64,000 nt of DNA from Bugulina stolonifera (Eukaryota; Bryozoa; Gymnolaemata; Cheilostomatida; Bugulidae): positions 15,151,376 through 15,215,375 of the forward strand of contig OW285194.1 of the NCBI GenBank assembly GCA_935421135.1, given 5' to 3'. Both the position numbers and the translations under genes were made by a program. Position 1 is the first letter of the stretch; each line of letters opens with the position of its first letter. This document shows positions 51,901 through 61,900 of the stretch, piece after piece. The notes under the pieces are model-generated. The model saw nothing but the letters and a program-made list of their open reading frames with translations. It ran no database searches and was not told where the DNA came from.

Positions 51901-53144
51901 CTATAATCGGTTGGCTCCCTTGCGGAATGACTCTTGCAAAACCTGTTAATTATACTTCATCTACAGTGTACATGTAGATCCTGGGTTCTATTAATTGTAT
52001 TTCAGGCTCAGAGTTTACACTGAGGCTACTCTCTACCTTTATCATTCCTGTTACTATTGTCGTACTCATGGTTGTGTGTGGGGAAACCTGTAGACTGAGG
52101 TACAATGCTTTCGCAGACAGTGATCTAAGTATAGCAGATATGTTTATGGAGGTGCCGTACCAGCAGGTTGGTGGACTAGGCTAATAAAACTAAAGAGTAA
52201 ACCGTTCCACGATGCTTGACAAAGAGCGTGTGCTGTTGTAGTGCTGCTACACATTTTCGCTTGCTTTTAATAGTATAGCAGCATAACTTAAATTTGCCAG
52301 GACTAGTGTCTGTACAATAATAGCTGTGCTCACAATTTGGAGTTGCTAAGCTAAACCGCACCGTGACCTAAAGTCCCATCTAAATAACTGCAATTCTTTA
52401 AGGACTGGAAACAACGCATGACAACCTCTAGTCGGTGACACATTTTACATAAAGTTGACAGTTGTGGTCAAGTAGCTGCTTAATATAAAATTTATATTTT
52501 AAGAGGCATTGTTGTAACTACATGTACATGTAGATGGCCGTGTGCCTATAGTAATCTACTAACACCTACACACTACATGTCTTTCCGTGTATAATGTTAC
52601 CATGTAGAGATTTGACGCCCTGCCTCTGACTGCTTCTACCCAGGATGTGGGGGAAAGAAGAAAGATGTGTGGTAGCTTCACTCTAGAACTTTACTACGAT
52701 GACATAGCTAAAGGTACATCGATAACATCACCAACAGTGTGTACTGAGAGTACTGGAGTGACACACTAGTAACACAAGTTACTAGTGCATCACTCCAAAT
52801 ATGGAACATCATCATAAGTGCATGTAATTGTACCAAAACTCAACAACATGGTAGAAAACAAATGTATTTATTGTGTTATAGATGAAGATGAATGCGTTCT
52901 GGCAAGCTATCAGATAAAGGAAAACACAAGTAACAATTCGGACTACTTGGAGAAAAGGTAGGCAGACATCAAATGTGTTAAGTTTACTAATATGGATTAC
53001 ATGAATACACTGTATTCTCTGAGTACTTTGCTTACAATGGTATATGTACTCATAAAGTGCACATTTCATTTCAGATTAACAATGGCGGAGGGTTCTACAG
53101 TGAAAAAGAATATTGAAATCTCTCTCCGGCAGCTGACAGCATGA
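39960..53144 (+). CDS. Gene C: modular lectin/CCP/TSP1 transmembrane receptor
   Basis: Thirty exons read by eye: 39960-40042, 40496-41436, 41607-41846, 42054-42080, 42229-42450, 42676-42692, 42839-43001, 43429-43593, 43718-43831, 44041-44261, 44458-44662, 45130-45369, 45531-45731, 45839-46006, 46329-46544, 46681-46902, 47010-47210, 47360-47551, 48210-48283, 48499-48630, 49020-49125, 49231-49352, 49688-49815, 50189-50339, 50963-51126, 51524-51657, 52006-52166, 52644-52713, 52882-52957, 53075-53144. The total is 5226 nt, about 1741 residues, in one frame. Order: NHL-like repeats, Cys-rich, C-type-lectin-like, 2 CCP, C-type-lectin-like, TSP1, 6 CCP, FN3-like region, transmembrane helix, tail. 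This is a type I receptor of unknown ligand; the modules suggest glycan or protein recognition at the cell surface. The 5' end (signal peptide) is not established. Introns over 300 nt hold only the repeats listed separately. Confidence 0.78.
40068..40112. repeat. GCATA-type pentamer repeat
   Basis: About nine copies of GTAGC/ATAGC-like pentamers in gene C intron 1. Confidence 0.7.
40260..40400. repeat. TACATGTA-rich tract
   Basis: Repeated TACATGTATATGTAG words in gene C intron 1, the same self-complementary word that is scattered through most introns here. Confidence 0.7.
40496..41436 (+). CDS. Gene C exon 2: NHL-like propeller region
   Basis: A 941-nt exon (acceptor CTTTCAG, donor ACACAG|GTAGAC). 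Two NHL-type repeats are recognisable: VDGAGPAMRFSRIMDL followed by IRRLDRLSQTVSTMTG, and DGNLTSASFNKISDG followed by VIRVVDTKSKTVTSIC. The pattern G-x-x-x-x-D-G-x-x-x-x-A-x-F then I-R-(R/V)-x-D-x-x-x-x-x-V is typical of NHL blades. Several NLT/NIT sequons agree with an extracellular location. Confidence 0.7.
41607..42080 (+). CDS. Gene C exons 3-4: Cys-rich extracellular segment
   Basis: Exons 41607-41846 and 42054-42080, both phase 1 to phase 1. The first has about 14 Cys in 80 residues with spacings such as CQTHSHCLPYC and CDPFLKHCSIRC. It does not clearly match EGF or another named module; it may be a compact Cys-rich hinge. The second is a nine-codon exon (GYCVKQPPA). Confidence 0.65.
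42229..43001 (+). CDS. Gene C exons 5-7: degenerate C-type-lectin-like domain 1
   Basis: Exons 42229-42450, 42676-42692 (a 17-nt microexon) and 42839-43001. YEKAKESCKSVNSSIISLSG matches the start of C-type lectin folds (x-x-A-x-x-x-C-x-x-x-x-x-x-L), followed by VWIDF. The second half is weak, ending ATALCIQR. No calcium/sugar-binding EPN or QPD motif is seen, so sugar binding is uncertain. Confidence 0.55.
43429..44261 (+). CDS. Gene C exons 8-10: two CCP (sushi) domains
   Basis: Exons 43429-43593, 43718-43831 and 44041-44261. CCP 1 is split across the first two exons (ADCCQLTPLL, then FDCLSNQ, AVCLYGEWLISECI). CCP 2 is within the third (DCSLPGDLPP, LLGCDGYF, LTCMGGTWSPP, QCL). The four-Cys plus Trp order is the sushi signature. 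The donor of the third exon (AAA|GTTCGT) is weak but required by the phase 0 entry of the next exon. Confidence 0.72.
44458..45369 (+). CDS. Gene C exons 11-12: C-type-lectin-like domain 2
   Basis: Exons 44458-44662 and 45130-45369. Recognisable elements are FNWRYNPSNGLCYSL, then ISHDICVRTSSKLVEVDS, FLKDLYSNKAFWVSG, HCIQIGGKDDWLVQNC and DGAVCQ. These correspond to the W...G.CY, C, L..(I/V), WvsG, C, W...C and (V/I)C landmarks of C-type-lectin-like folds, so this domain is better preserved than the first. No EPN/QPD/WND trio is present; protein rather than sugar binding is possible. Confidence 0.75.
45531..45731 (+). CDS. Gene C exon 13: thrombospondin type 1 repeat
   Basis: ESWSSWSTWTQC, RYRTRQC and CDGESVQKEKC show the W-x-x-W-x-x-W, R-x-R-x-C and C-x-G landmarks of TSP1. 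The W-x-x-W motif and the layered Arg residues are intact. The final CCQ also supplies the first Cys of the next CCP. The donor AGACCAG|GTTTGA is weak, but the homologous donor in gene D (CCACCAG|GTAATA) is at the same position. Confidence 0.82.
45839..48630 (+). CDS. Gene C exons 14-20: six CCP (sushi) domains
   Basis: Exons 45839-46006, 46329-46544, 46681-46902, 47010-47210, 47360-47551, 48210-48283 and 48499-48630. Each of the first five encodes one CCP with the closing C-x(n)-W-x(n)-C, for example IQCLADGTWNDSPPTC and IECLPDLTWSASPAYC; the CCP in 46681-46902 lacks the Trp. The sixth is split over 48210-48283 and 48499-48630 by an intron with a GC donor (GACACA|GCAAGT). CCP arrays act as stiff protein-binding stalks in complement and adhesion proteins; the partner here is unknown. 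Confidence 0.78.
46226..46343. repeat. 23-nt tandem array containing the splice acceptor of gene C exon 15
   Basis: Five copies of CCTACTTACAGCTGTACCAT-type units begin at 46226, 46249, 46272, 46295 and 46318. The last supplies the acceptor used here (TTACAG ending at 46328) and the first exon bases. Only copies 2 and 5 are in the right frame, because 23 is not a multiple of three. Confidence 0.85.
49020..51657 (+). CDS. Gene C exons 21-26: FN3-like and membrane-proximal region
   Basis: Exons 49020-49125, 49231-49352, 49688-49815, 50189-50339, 50963-51126 and 51524-51657. The first three resemble an FN3 fold (ITISLIQRRDYDGVNVEYHI, then VFVTIDLYSGFHYNIT). The rest resembles the membrane-proximal domain of receptor tyrosine phosphatases: VRAFTIIVCDMITYLP, IWGCYQTM, TYCNGPLKSMSTFCVKLRT, DDYFDSPCS. 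The similarity is from memory and moderate; no phosphatase domain follows. All six exons have counterparts in gene D. Confidence 0.62.
51645..51815. repeat. Tandem array containing the splice donor of gene C exon 26
   Basis: Three copies, spaced 60 and 56 nt, each carry CACTACTA|GTAAGT. The first is the donor used; using the second would run into a stop (ATA CAT AA...) within the added segment. Confidence 0.82.
52006..53144 (+). CDS. Gene C exons 27-30: transmembrane helix and cytoplasmic tail
   Basis: Exons 52006-52166, 52644-52713, 52882-52957 and 53075-53144 (TGA). The helix is LLSTFIIPVTIVVLMVVC followed by the stop-transfer residues CRLR. The tail of about 95 residues contains Tyr in acidic contexts (LELYYDD, SDYLEK), possible kinase sites, but no catalytic domain or known adaptor motif. 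Confidence 0.75.
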
Positions 53145-53181
53145 CAGGTGCATTCCATTGTTATCAGTTGGAGGTATTCTC

Positions 53182-53187
53182 AATAAA
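53182..53187 (+). terminator. Poly(A) signal AATAAA, gene C
   Basis: AATAAA 38 nt after the stop codon at 53144, within about 65 nt of the convergent stop codon of gene D. Confidence 0.65.
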
Positions 53188-53252
53188 GTCATGCATTTAG
53201 CAATTACACAACATTTTACACATGTGTGTATTACGTTGGAGTCATCCCCCAT

Positions 53253-55990
53253 TTAAGACAGCATCTTAGCAGGAGTTGTCTTTACTTTTCTCAACCCAAT
53301 AGGGGAATTCCTGTTGACCCTGAAAATCAAAAGACATAGTCAAACAATAATTGCTTCCGAATAATTTTGCCATCAAAAGTTTGTCGGGGAGCCACCCTGG
53401 GCAGCTCCCCTGGCTGTTATGTTAATATAGGGAGCTGCGATTGGTGCAGCCCCCTATATTAACATATTAACATATACAGACAAGGTAAATGCCTCAGCTG
53501 GGAATCGAACCCACACCCTCATGTTTGAGTAATGTGGGTGTTACCAACTGAGCCACCTTGACTCTACAACCACAATAGTAATCACAGTAATGTAATGGTA
53601 ATGTCACACCTAAAGGTGTTTTTTTGGTTTGAAGTCCATAAAAATATCAACATTAATCCTGAAAAGTGAAAGCAGTAGCTGAAATTCTGTTTGAAACCCT
53701 GCTGACATGTTTATGGATTCATAATGAAATAGTAGACAGTCTAACAGACCTCATCACTGTAGGTGTAATAATCATTTTTAGTATATTCTGTAAATGATAT
53801 CTATACCACTAGTCTTCTTTCATACTCTTCCTCAAGAACAGTCTAAACATTGCCAAAAAGAGAGAATTTTACATGCGTGAGACAACCTTCACCTCAAGCT
53901 GGTGGAAAATATTTTGCTTCAAGTCCATGGGCTAGGTTGCTACAAATACTAGTGCACTGAGTTGTTTCCCCACACAAAACTAGTGAAGACAGGCTAGGTC
54001 TCAAACTAAAGCAACCGTGATAAATCAGATAAAATAAATTTAGCAGACATGGGCACTCGAGTCATTTTACTCGACTCAAGTTAACTCGAGCAACAGTTTT
54101 TCTTTACTCTTAATTGACTTGTGCTTTTGTATTGTGTGAAAGCTGGGAATTGACTTTTAATTCTACTCTCCTACAAAGCATGATGCTTGACTCTTACTTT
54201 GCTCTAATCTTTCAGCTATCAAGTCTTGTCCACCATAGAGAAGCTGAGAGGCTTATAGATAAACAGACCTACCATTATAATAAGTGCAAATTTGAAATTG
54301 CCTTTGTTCCTCAGAACTACTTTAACTGACAGAAAATCAGATCTAAGACTAGGTATTACCTATTGTGTGTTGTCACACTTGTATACATCAGAAATTTGTG
54401 TTCTACAAAATTCCCATTGGTATTCTCTTTGACATACCGCTGTACTTTTGACTCTACTCTGACTCTAGCATTTTGGCACTAGTTGCTTGACTCTTACTTT
54501 ACTTTTCAAAATGGCTGTTTATTTACTCTTACTCTACTTTTGACTTGCTTCATCCGATGAGTTGACTCTAAATTACTTTTTATCAATTGGGAATGTATAC
54601 TCTTACTTGACTCTTGACTTGAGTATTTGTCTGCTTGGCACATGTCTGAAATTTAGGGGCTGTCACATTACATTTCCTGACTGTTTATCTTCTTTCCATT
54701 TACTATCCATTGCAAAACAAAGCTTGCATAACATTAATAAATGTATGAGCTGCTAGCTTGGTAGAAAGCTTTTATTTGCTATTTTGACATAGACATATAA
54801 GCTGTCTACCAAATTATTATTGACTAAATGATGGGTTCTGAAACGGGAGGGCCCCCGGTGAGACAGGGAGAGTTGTCATGTATGCCCTACATGTGAAATA
54901 GAAGGCCACCCATGGCGCACTTGCAGAAAACCACCCTAATACTAATCTCCAATATGGCATATCTAAGATGGCCCCGGCATAGGGGATTATGGATTCCGAA
55001 CACAAAATATCTCTACCACTGGGCTGCGTAGTTTTGGGTCAGTTAGGCCTATGCGAGGTTAGGTGTGTTAATATTTTTACGGACTTCAAACCAAAAAACA
55101 CCCATAGGTGTGACAGCAAATGACTTTGATTACCATTGTGGTTGTAGATTCAAGGTGGCTCAGTTGGTAACATCCACATTACTCAAACATGAGGGTGTGG
55201 GTTCGATTCCCAGCTGAGGCATTTACCTTGTCTGTATATGCTAATATAGGGGGCTGCACCAATCGCAGCGCCCTATATTAACATAACAGCCAGGGGAGCT
55301 GCCCAGGGTGGCTCCCCGACACAACTTTTTGGATGTAATAAGGTGGAAGTAGAGAGTGCATACCAGCTGCTTGCTGCCACCTTCAATCTGCCAGTCTCTA
55401 GTACTCTGTAGGCAGGCAGACCTTTCTCAGTACTCTCTAAAACATCAAGTAAACACCTAGTGAGTATGACTACATACCGACTACATTATCACTCAACTAC
55501 AAGCTAATCATAATAGTGCATAACATCACATTAAGCATACCTTTCTCAACTATTCCCCCATCATGAGCCTCCATCACATATTTTTTCATCACAGGGAATG
55601 ATGCTACTGAAGGGTTGAATATCTCTGAGCACACCTCAATCTTCTGTAAATAACATAACAAGCAGATATACAAATATAGTCACCAATAATTTAGTAAAAA
55701 TATATTACAGACAGTCAGAAATATTATCTCTAGTAATAATCAATAATCAACATCACTACTTGGTGCTGGCCAATTACTACTAAACCTACCCTAATTGGGT
55801 CAAATCGGTAGAACTGACGAGCGCGGTTCACATGATCAGCTGATGCAGACTTCATCTTCCTCCTGCAGGCTTCCCCAGCAATTGCGACTATCAGACCCAG
55901 GAACCCAGGCACCAGAAGTACCATCATCAGGTTTTTTGGAATTTTCTTTGCTACGGATATAACCAACCTTATGCATTTACTGAACGTTTC
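53253..55990 (-). CDS. Gene D: transmembrane helix and tail exons
   Basis: Exons 55990-55790, 55643-55541, 55436-55364 and 53319-53253. The helix is LMMVLLVPGFLGLIVAIAG followed by EACRRKMK. The last three introns keep the same phases as in gene C (0, 1, 2), but the tail sequence is essentially unrelated (KKYVMEAHDGGIVEKE, KVKTTPAKMLS). The final exon is separated by a 2.0-kb intron that contains the mobile element. Confidence 0.65.
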
Positions 55991-58900
55991 CTGCAAAAGC
56001 TTGTCACTTCAGAAATGTCTACTAGAACTCTGTATAGGTCAATGCCATGTCACTCACGTGTTTTGATGGCATTGGAACAAGGAGAGTCAAAATAGTCGTC
56101 ATCGCTGAATGCTCTCAACTTGACGCAGAAAGTAGACATTGGCTTGAGTTCTCCATTGCAATAACCTTTTTCTCCGTCGCAACTAAAACACAATGTACTG
56201 TTTTTATCCTTCTGCGAGGGAGTGCACAGTTTATATGATATACCACTTCTCAGAACTGATTCCGAAAAGTGACACCTTGGTGGTATGCAAACGACATACA
56301 ATGTACACTCACTTTTCTACACCTACTGAATAGTCGAGTCTCTTCACTTCATGGTATCTGATGAACCCATTGCTCCTTGGAGACACACTTTTACAGCTAC
56401 TATAATTAGTTACAGCACATGGTGGCATCGTCTGGTAACATCCCCATACCTTCGGTTTCTCGTACCTCTCCACTACCTGAAATATGTAAATGGGGATAAA
56501 CTTCATCATTCCCGGCCATAGACAGAGGTAGGGTGTCAGCCCATTATACTCTAGGCAGGGTGTAATAAGACCACTAGCTAAGAGCACAATTAGAATTTCC
56601 ATGTTGTTGTTAATTCATGACAGTCCAAGCAGATGTGAACTAGTACAAGATTTTACAAATAAATTTTAGTGGAAACTGAGTGTACCTCCTGCTGTTAATG
56701 GTGCACACTACGATTTTTCCCAAGGGGTGAATACACCATATGGCAGACTAAGTAACAGAATTTCCCCACTAGCTCCATATTGGTATTGAATATTGCTCAT
56801 CATCATACCAACCCTCGCTAGAAATCGGTAGGCTGACACCAAACATGTTTACCATTGGGACCACCAGAAATGTTTACCAATGAGGTACAAGAACTTACCT
56901 GCTGGTAAGAGGAGAGATTAAATACCAACTTTCCATCATAGTATCTCTTTGGTAAATATGTGATAATGTCACAGACTATAAGTGCAAAGGCTTTAACTTC
57001 ATCTTGTGATGTCACAAAGGGGAGAGTTATCAGTACATTCTGATTATCTCTACAATGTTGATATTACTATAATTATAATGTGGCTTTATAGACTAGAACA
57101 TTGCACATTTACTCCTCAAGGAGCCATTAAATGAGTGCATAGTTGGTTGGTTCAGCACTACTAACTGTTCCAGTAGAATGAGTTTTATGCTCTCAGTTGG
57201 GGTAGTAACATTTCGGGGCCAATCAAGGAAAACTTTTTCTGCTATAATTTTCCTAAATAATGGTTGTATATCATTTGCTGCATGGTCATGCACCTAACTA
57301 ATGCAAATCAGCTCCTAGGCCTATGGTTTGCATTCTTTTATACTAGTATTAAATTTTCCAATGTTCATAACTTTCTACAATAATCTCAAGAGGAAATTAG
57401 GAAAATTTGACTTAACATGTGTACCATCTACTGATAACACAGGATCAACAATTCAATGTAGTGGTATACCTAAACACAGGAGCAGTATCATTCACATTCA
57501 GTCCAGATAATAGCTGAGGCTCCACGCTCTGAATATAGATAGGCTGTTGTGTCACGAGTTGCTTGAAAACCCTCCCATCTGCCTGATCCTTGATTGAAGA
57601 CTCGAGCTAAAATTTTAGTATAACACATCAATGATGCTGAAAGTATTTGAGAGTTCCTGCAGGGAGTATCTACTTGGATCAATACTAGCTGGTAGACTTT
57701 TGATGGCAGCCTGAGAAGGCTATGTGTGCTACTCACTGATAGGTTATACAGATGAGCAGGCTATGTGTGCTACTTACCGATAGGTTATACAGATGAGCAG
57801 GCTATGTGTGCTACTCACCGATAGGTTATACAGATGAGCAGGCTATGTGTACTACTCACCGATAGGTTATACAGATGAGCAGGCTATGTGTACTACTCAC
57901 CGATAGGTTATACAGATGAGCAGGCTATGTGTACTACTCACCGATAGGTTATACAGATGAGCAGGCTATGTGTACTACTCACCGATAGGTTATACAGATG
58001 CGCAGGCTATGTGTACTACTCACCGATAGGTTATACAGATGAGCAGGCTATGTGTACTACTCACCGATAGGTTATACAGATGAGCAGGCTATGTGTACTA
58101 CTCACCGATAGGTTATACAGATGAGCAGGCTATGTGTACTACTCACCGATAGGTTATACAGATGAGCAGGCTATGTGTGCTACTTACCGATAGGTTATAC
58201 AGATGAGCAGGCTATGTGTGCTACTCACCGATAGGTTATACAGATGAGCAGGCTATGTGTACTACTCACCGATAGGTTATACAGATGAGCAGGCTATGTG
58301 TACTACTCACCGATAGGTTATACAGATGAGCAGGCTATGTGTACTACTCACCGATAGGTTATACAGATGAGCAGGCTATGTGTACTACTCACCGATAGGT
58401 TATACAGATGAGCAGGCTATGTGTGCTACTCACCGATAGGTTATACAGATGAGCAGGCTATGTGTACTACTCACCGATAGGTTATACAGATGAGCAGGCT
58501 ATGTGTACTACTCACCGATAGGTTATACAGATGCGCAGGCTATGTGTACTACTCACCGATAGGTTATACAGATGAGCAGGCTATGTGTACTACTCACCGA
58601 TAGGTTATACAGATGAGCAGGCTATGTGTACTACTCACCGATAGGTTATACAGATGAGCAGGCTATGTGTACTACTCACCGATAGGTTATACAGATGAGC
58701 AGGCTATGTGTACTACTCACCGATAGGTTATACAGATGAGCAGGCTATGTGTACTACTCACCGATAGGTTATACAGATGAGCAGGCTATGTGTACTACTC
58801 ACCGATAGGTTATACAGATGAGCAGGCTATGTGTACTACTCACCGATAGGTTATACAGATGAGCAGGCTATGTGTACTACTCACCGATAGGTTATACAGA

Positions 58901-61900
58901 TGCGCAGGAGCGAGAGCTATTGTCTGGTATACAACTCCTCGGGAAACTACAGTAAACTCATTAGATACTATCTGGTTACTCCTGTTCATTCTCCTTATAT
59001 GAGATCCTAGCAACAGAACAGAATATGGTACGTAATTGTTGTAATATACTGTAGAATAGCATGTACATGTATATAGCAGCATATTATAGAAAATAAAATA
59101 GTTAACACTATCGATAGTAATTAATATTGTTTTCATCTACAAATGTAGAACATGTCAGGCTTCTCAATGTTACTATGCTAGTTCTCTCCAGAACTCTACT
59201 CTAAGCAGATCAGACTGCTGATACTTGAGTCTCTTCGTATGTCATAACATTCTAAACTATGGACCACCCTATACAAGAACAGTACAAAGTCTGCTAATAT
59301 GTGAAGATCGACTTGCTTTCGACCATATTGGCAATTGCCTCACCAATGCAAAACTTTCGGGATCCTAGTTTAACCCGCTAGTTTCAAAACACGTCATGTA
59401 AGCCAATCATTCTCTAGTTGTAGACGAGTTCATAACATGGAAATGCAGTGTGTGAAAAGTTTGCAATCATCTAGAATACTACAAGGCTTGGTAACAGTAC
59501 AATACAGTAATGATGCCATGTATACAGGTGCTGCCAATAAAATATGTCAACGAGTGCAGCAAGGAAACAGGGACTAAGACGAGATGAAGAAATAAATAGT
59601 AAAAATTCTCATACCTTCAGCTACCAGACGGTACTGAACCCCAAACTGGTGCATGTTTGCTGATTGGATGAATGAGACAGTAACAGTGTTATTCTCTATT
59701 CTCTCCAGCTTGAGTGAATACTAGAATAAAGAGCATGAATCACATTGGTGCTATAACACACTAAACTAATTGCAATCTGCAGTGCAATAGATATGAAGGA
59801 AGGCGAATCTGCAGTAAAACTAATAATGATTGAGATGAATTCATATGGTCTTCTGGCACCTGAGACTACCATGGTATCACACATTGTACTTACATACGGA
59901 ATAGCTGTCACACAGGATGTGACACTTCTATCCCAGAGTGCATCTTCTTTACATGTGAGAGTGTAGCTGATGTTTAATGTACCAGGTACTTCATACATGT
60001 CCACACACGTGTACACCACCTACAACAAAACAGATAAATACTGTTTTTTTAGTTAAATGTTGGTTAAAAACACAATGTTTGGTCACACGCCTAGCGGCTA
60101 CAATTACCGCGCCATTTTGCTCTCAATGTGCAGGCAGGTCGGAGCACACCTGTGGCACAAATGCTCAGTAGTCAGTGGACAGCAGCGCCTCCACACATTG
60201 AGCAGTGCACTCTACAGACACACCACTACTACTTGGTTATCAGTGGATATCATTATGTAAATAGCTACATGTAGATAATACCTACTCACAGTGTCTGTTA
60301 GTCTATATCCAGACACTTTTCGAGTACTAAATCCAGCCTCTCCTGGGTCTTCGCAAAGAATTTCTAAAACAAACACATTGGAACATTTACACACTGGTAA
60401 CTGCCCATATATAGACCCCAAGTATTTAGACGTCTGTGCACATGTCCATATTTGGATATCTCATATTTAAACGTCTGTTCATATATGGACCCCATGTGTT
60501 TAGACATCTGTGCACCTGCCCATGTGCAGTGTAACACGGACCTGAGAGGAGGTTGTTCCATTGCCTCGAACTCGTTATGTTATTTTCAATACGAAATATG
60601 CAAGCAGTGACATCTGTTTTAAATATAGTTACTCACTCTCAGATATCATACAGAGAAGGTAACAGAAATACAATGTACATGTAGTTAGTGTGTACCTGTA
60701 CAGCCTAGTGGAAGTGTCAACCAGGTAAGTACAGGTAGACATTCTACACTACATAATAGACTACCTGAACAGTTTGCAGGAGGTGCTGACCAGGTAAGGT
60801 CAGGTAGACATTCTATCTTTACCACAGCTCTTCTATTTCTATAGTCTATCATACCATCAGCACACAGATAGACAATCTTCTCTCCTATTCTCATATCTTG
60901 GGTGGCGGTTAGAGACTTTATATTGTGACCTTGACCAGGATCCTGGCAGCCAATAACTGCAAGAAATAAATGGTGCTCATATATGAAGTGCAATGTACTT
61001 CCTACCATTATCTACATGGTGCACGTATATAATATGTCATCATAATCAATCAATAGTGGTTTGGTTATATATTATATATAAATATGGCAAGTTTGGTGAT
61101 AGTTTACCGACGCAGGGCCTGTAGTCCAGTAGTTGCCATCTGTTGTTCTCTATGCACTGAACTAGCTGTAGCCTGTGGTCAGAAGTTCCGCTGACTACAT
61201 AAGAGCGGTCACATGTTAGGTTCACCACTTGACCTATGTTCACAGGCAGAGGGGAGAGTATGGACGAGTGTGGAGGCAAGTCAAATGTTTCTCTATCACA
61301 CATCTTCTCTAGAAAGCACATTGTAGTGGTAAAAAGTATGGCGTTATGCATGGATCAGGAGTGTTCTGTTCATGGATCAAGAGTGTTCTGTTTATGGAGC
61401 AAAGTTGTCTCTACCATTATACTGAGAGAGGTATGCAAACATTCTGTAAATACATGTAGTTGTTATCTATCTAGATCTTTGAAGAATAATTTTCCAATTG
61501 TGCAATTACCAAATATCTGTCTTTAATTGACAGCTCTTAACAGCCATATACATTCACTGAACGAGTAGCCTGTGACCTCAAGTAGAACTGTTAACCTGAT
61601 TTATGTGTTCGCAGATCTAACTCATGGGTTGAAGGAAGATGACAACTCTTGCACACGATCATAAACTCTGCTAGTATCTGTATTATTTACCAACACATCT
61701 GGGTTGAAGGAGATAAAGGGTCCCATCTGACTGACAGGTTAAAGTAAACTCATCAGATTGTCTGTAATGATAGTCAGGTAGACAGTTGAATATTATCTGG
61801 TCAAGATAGTACACCAGATCTTTCTCTCTTCTTTCTTCTTTGATAGTAGATAAGTAAAGAGTTCTATTCCATACTGCATTCTCTATGTCTGGTACTCTAC

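Larger units (their letters stand above)
53371..55335. mobile_element. 2-kb non-autonomous element with long inverted repeats
   Basis: Left arm 53371-53656 and right arm 55067-55335 are inverted copies of about 270 nt with roughly 90% identity. Each begins with TCGGGGAGCCACCCTGGG, then a strong hairpin based on ATGTTAATATAGGG...CCCTATATTAACAT, then a tRNA-like segment. The 1.4-kb interior has short Thr/Ser-like CTCTTACTTTG low-complexity tracts and a 62-codon open frame at 54817-55005, but no transposase. It lies in the last intron of gene D. A target-site duplication was not identified. It could be a DNA transposon relic or a pair of inverted SINEs. Confidence 0.7.

Noticed and set aside
53491..53560. 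Functional tRNA gene
   Set aside because: A and B boxes are intact but the acceptor-stem ends do not pair and the anticodon arm is poor; the inverted second copy shows it is part of a repeat.
54817..55005. 62-codon minus-strand frame within the 2-kb element
   Set aside because: Short, no motif, no splice context; not enough to call a transposase fragment.
57718..58911. CRISPR array
   Set aside because: The repeats are directly adjacent with no unique spacers, and the unit is an exon-intron border of gene D.
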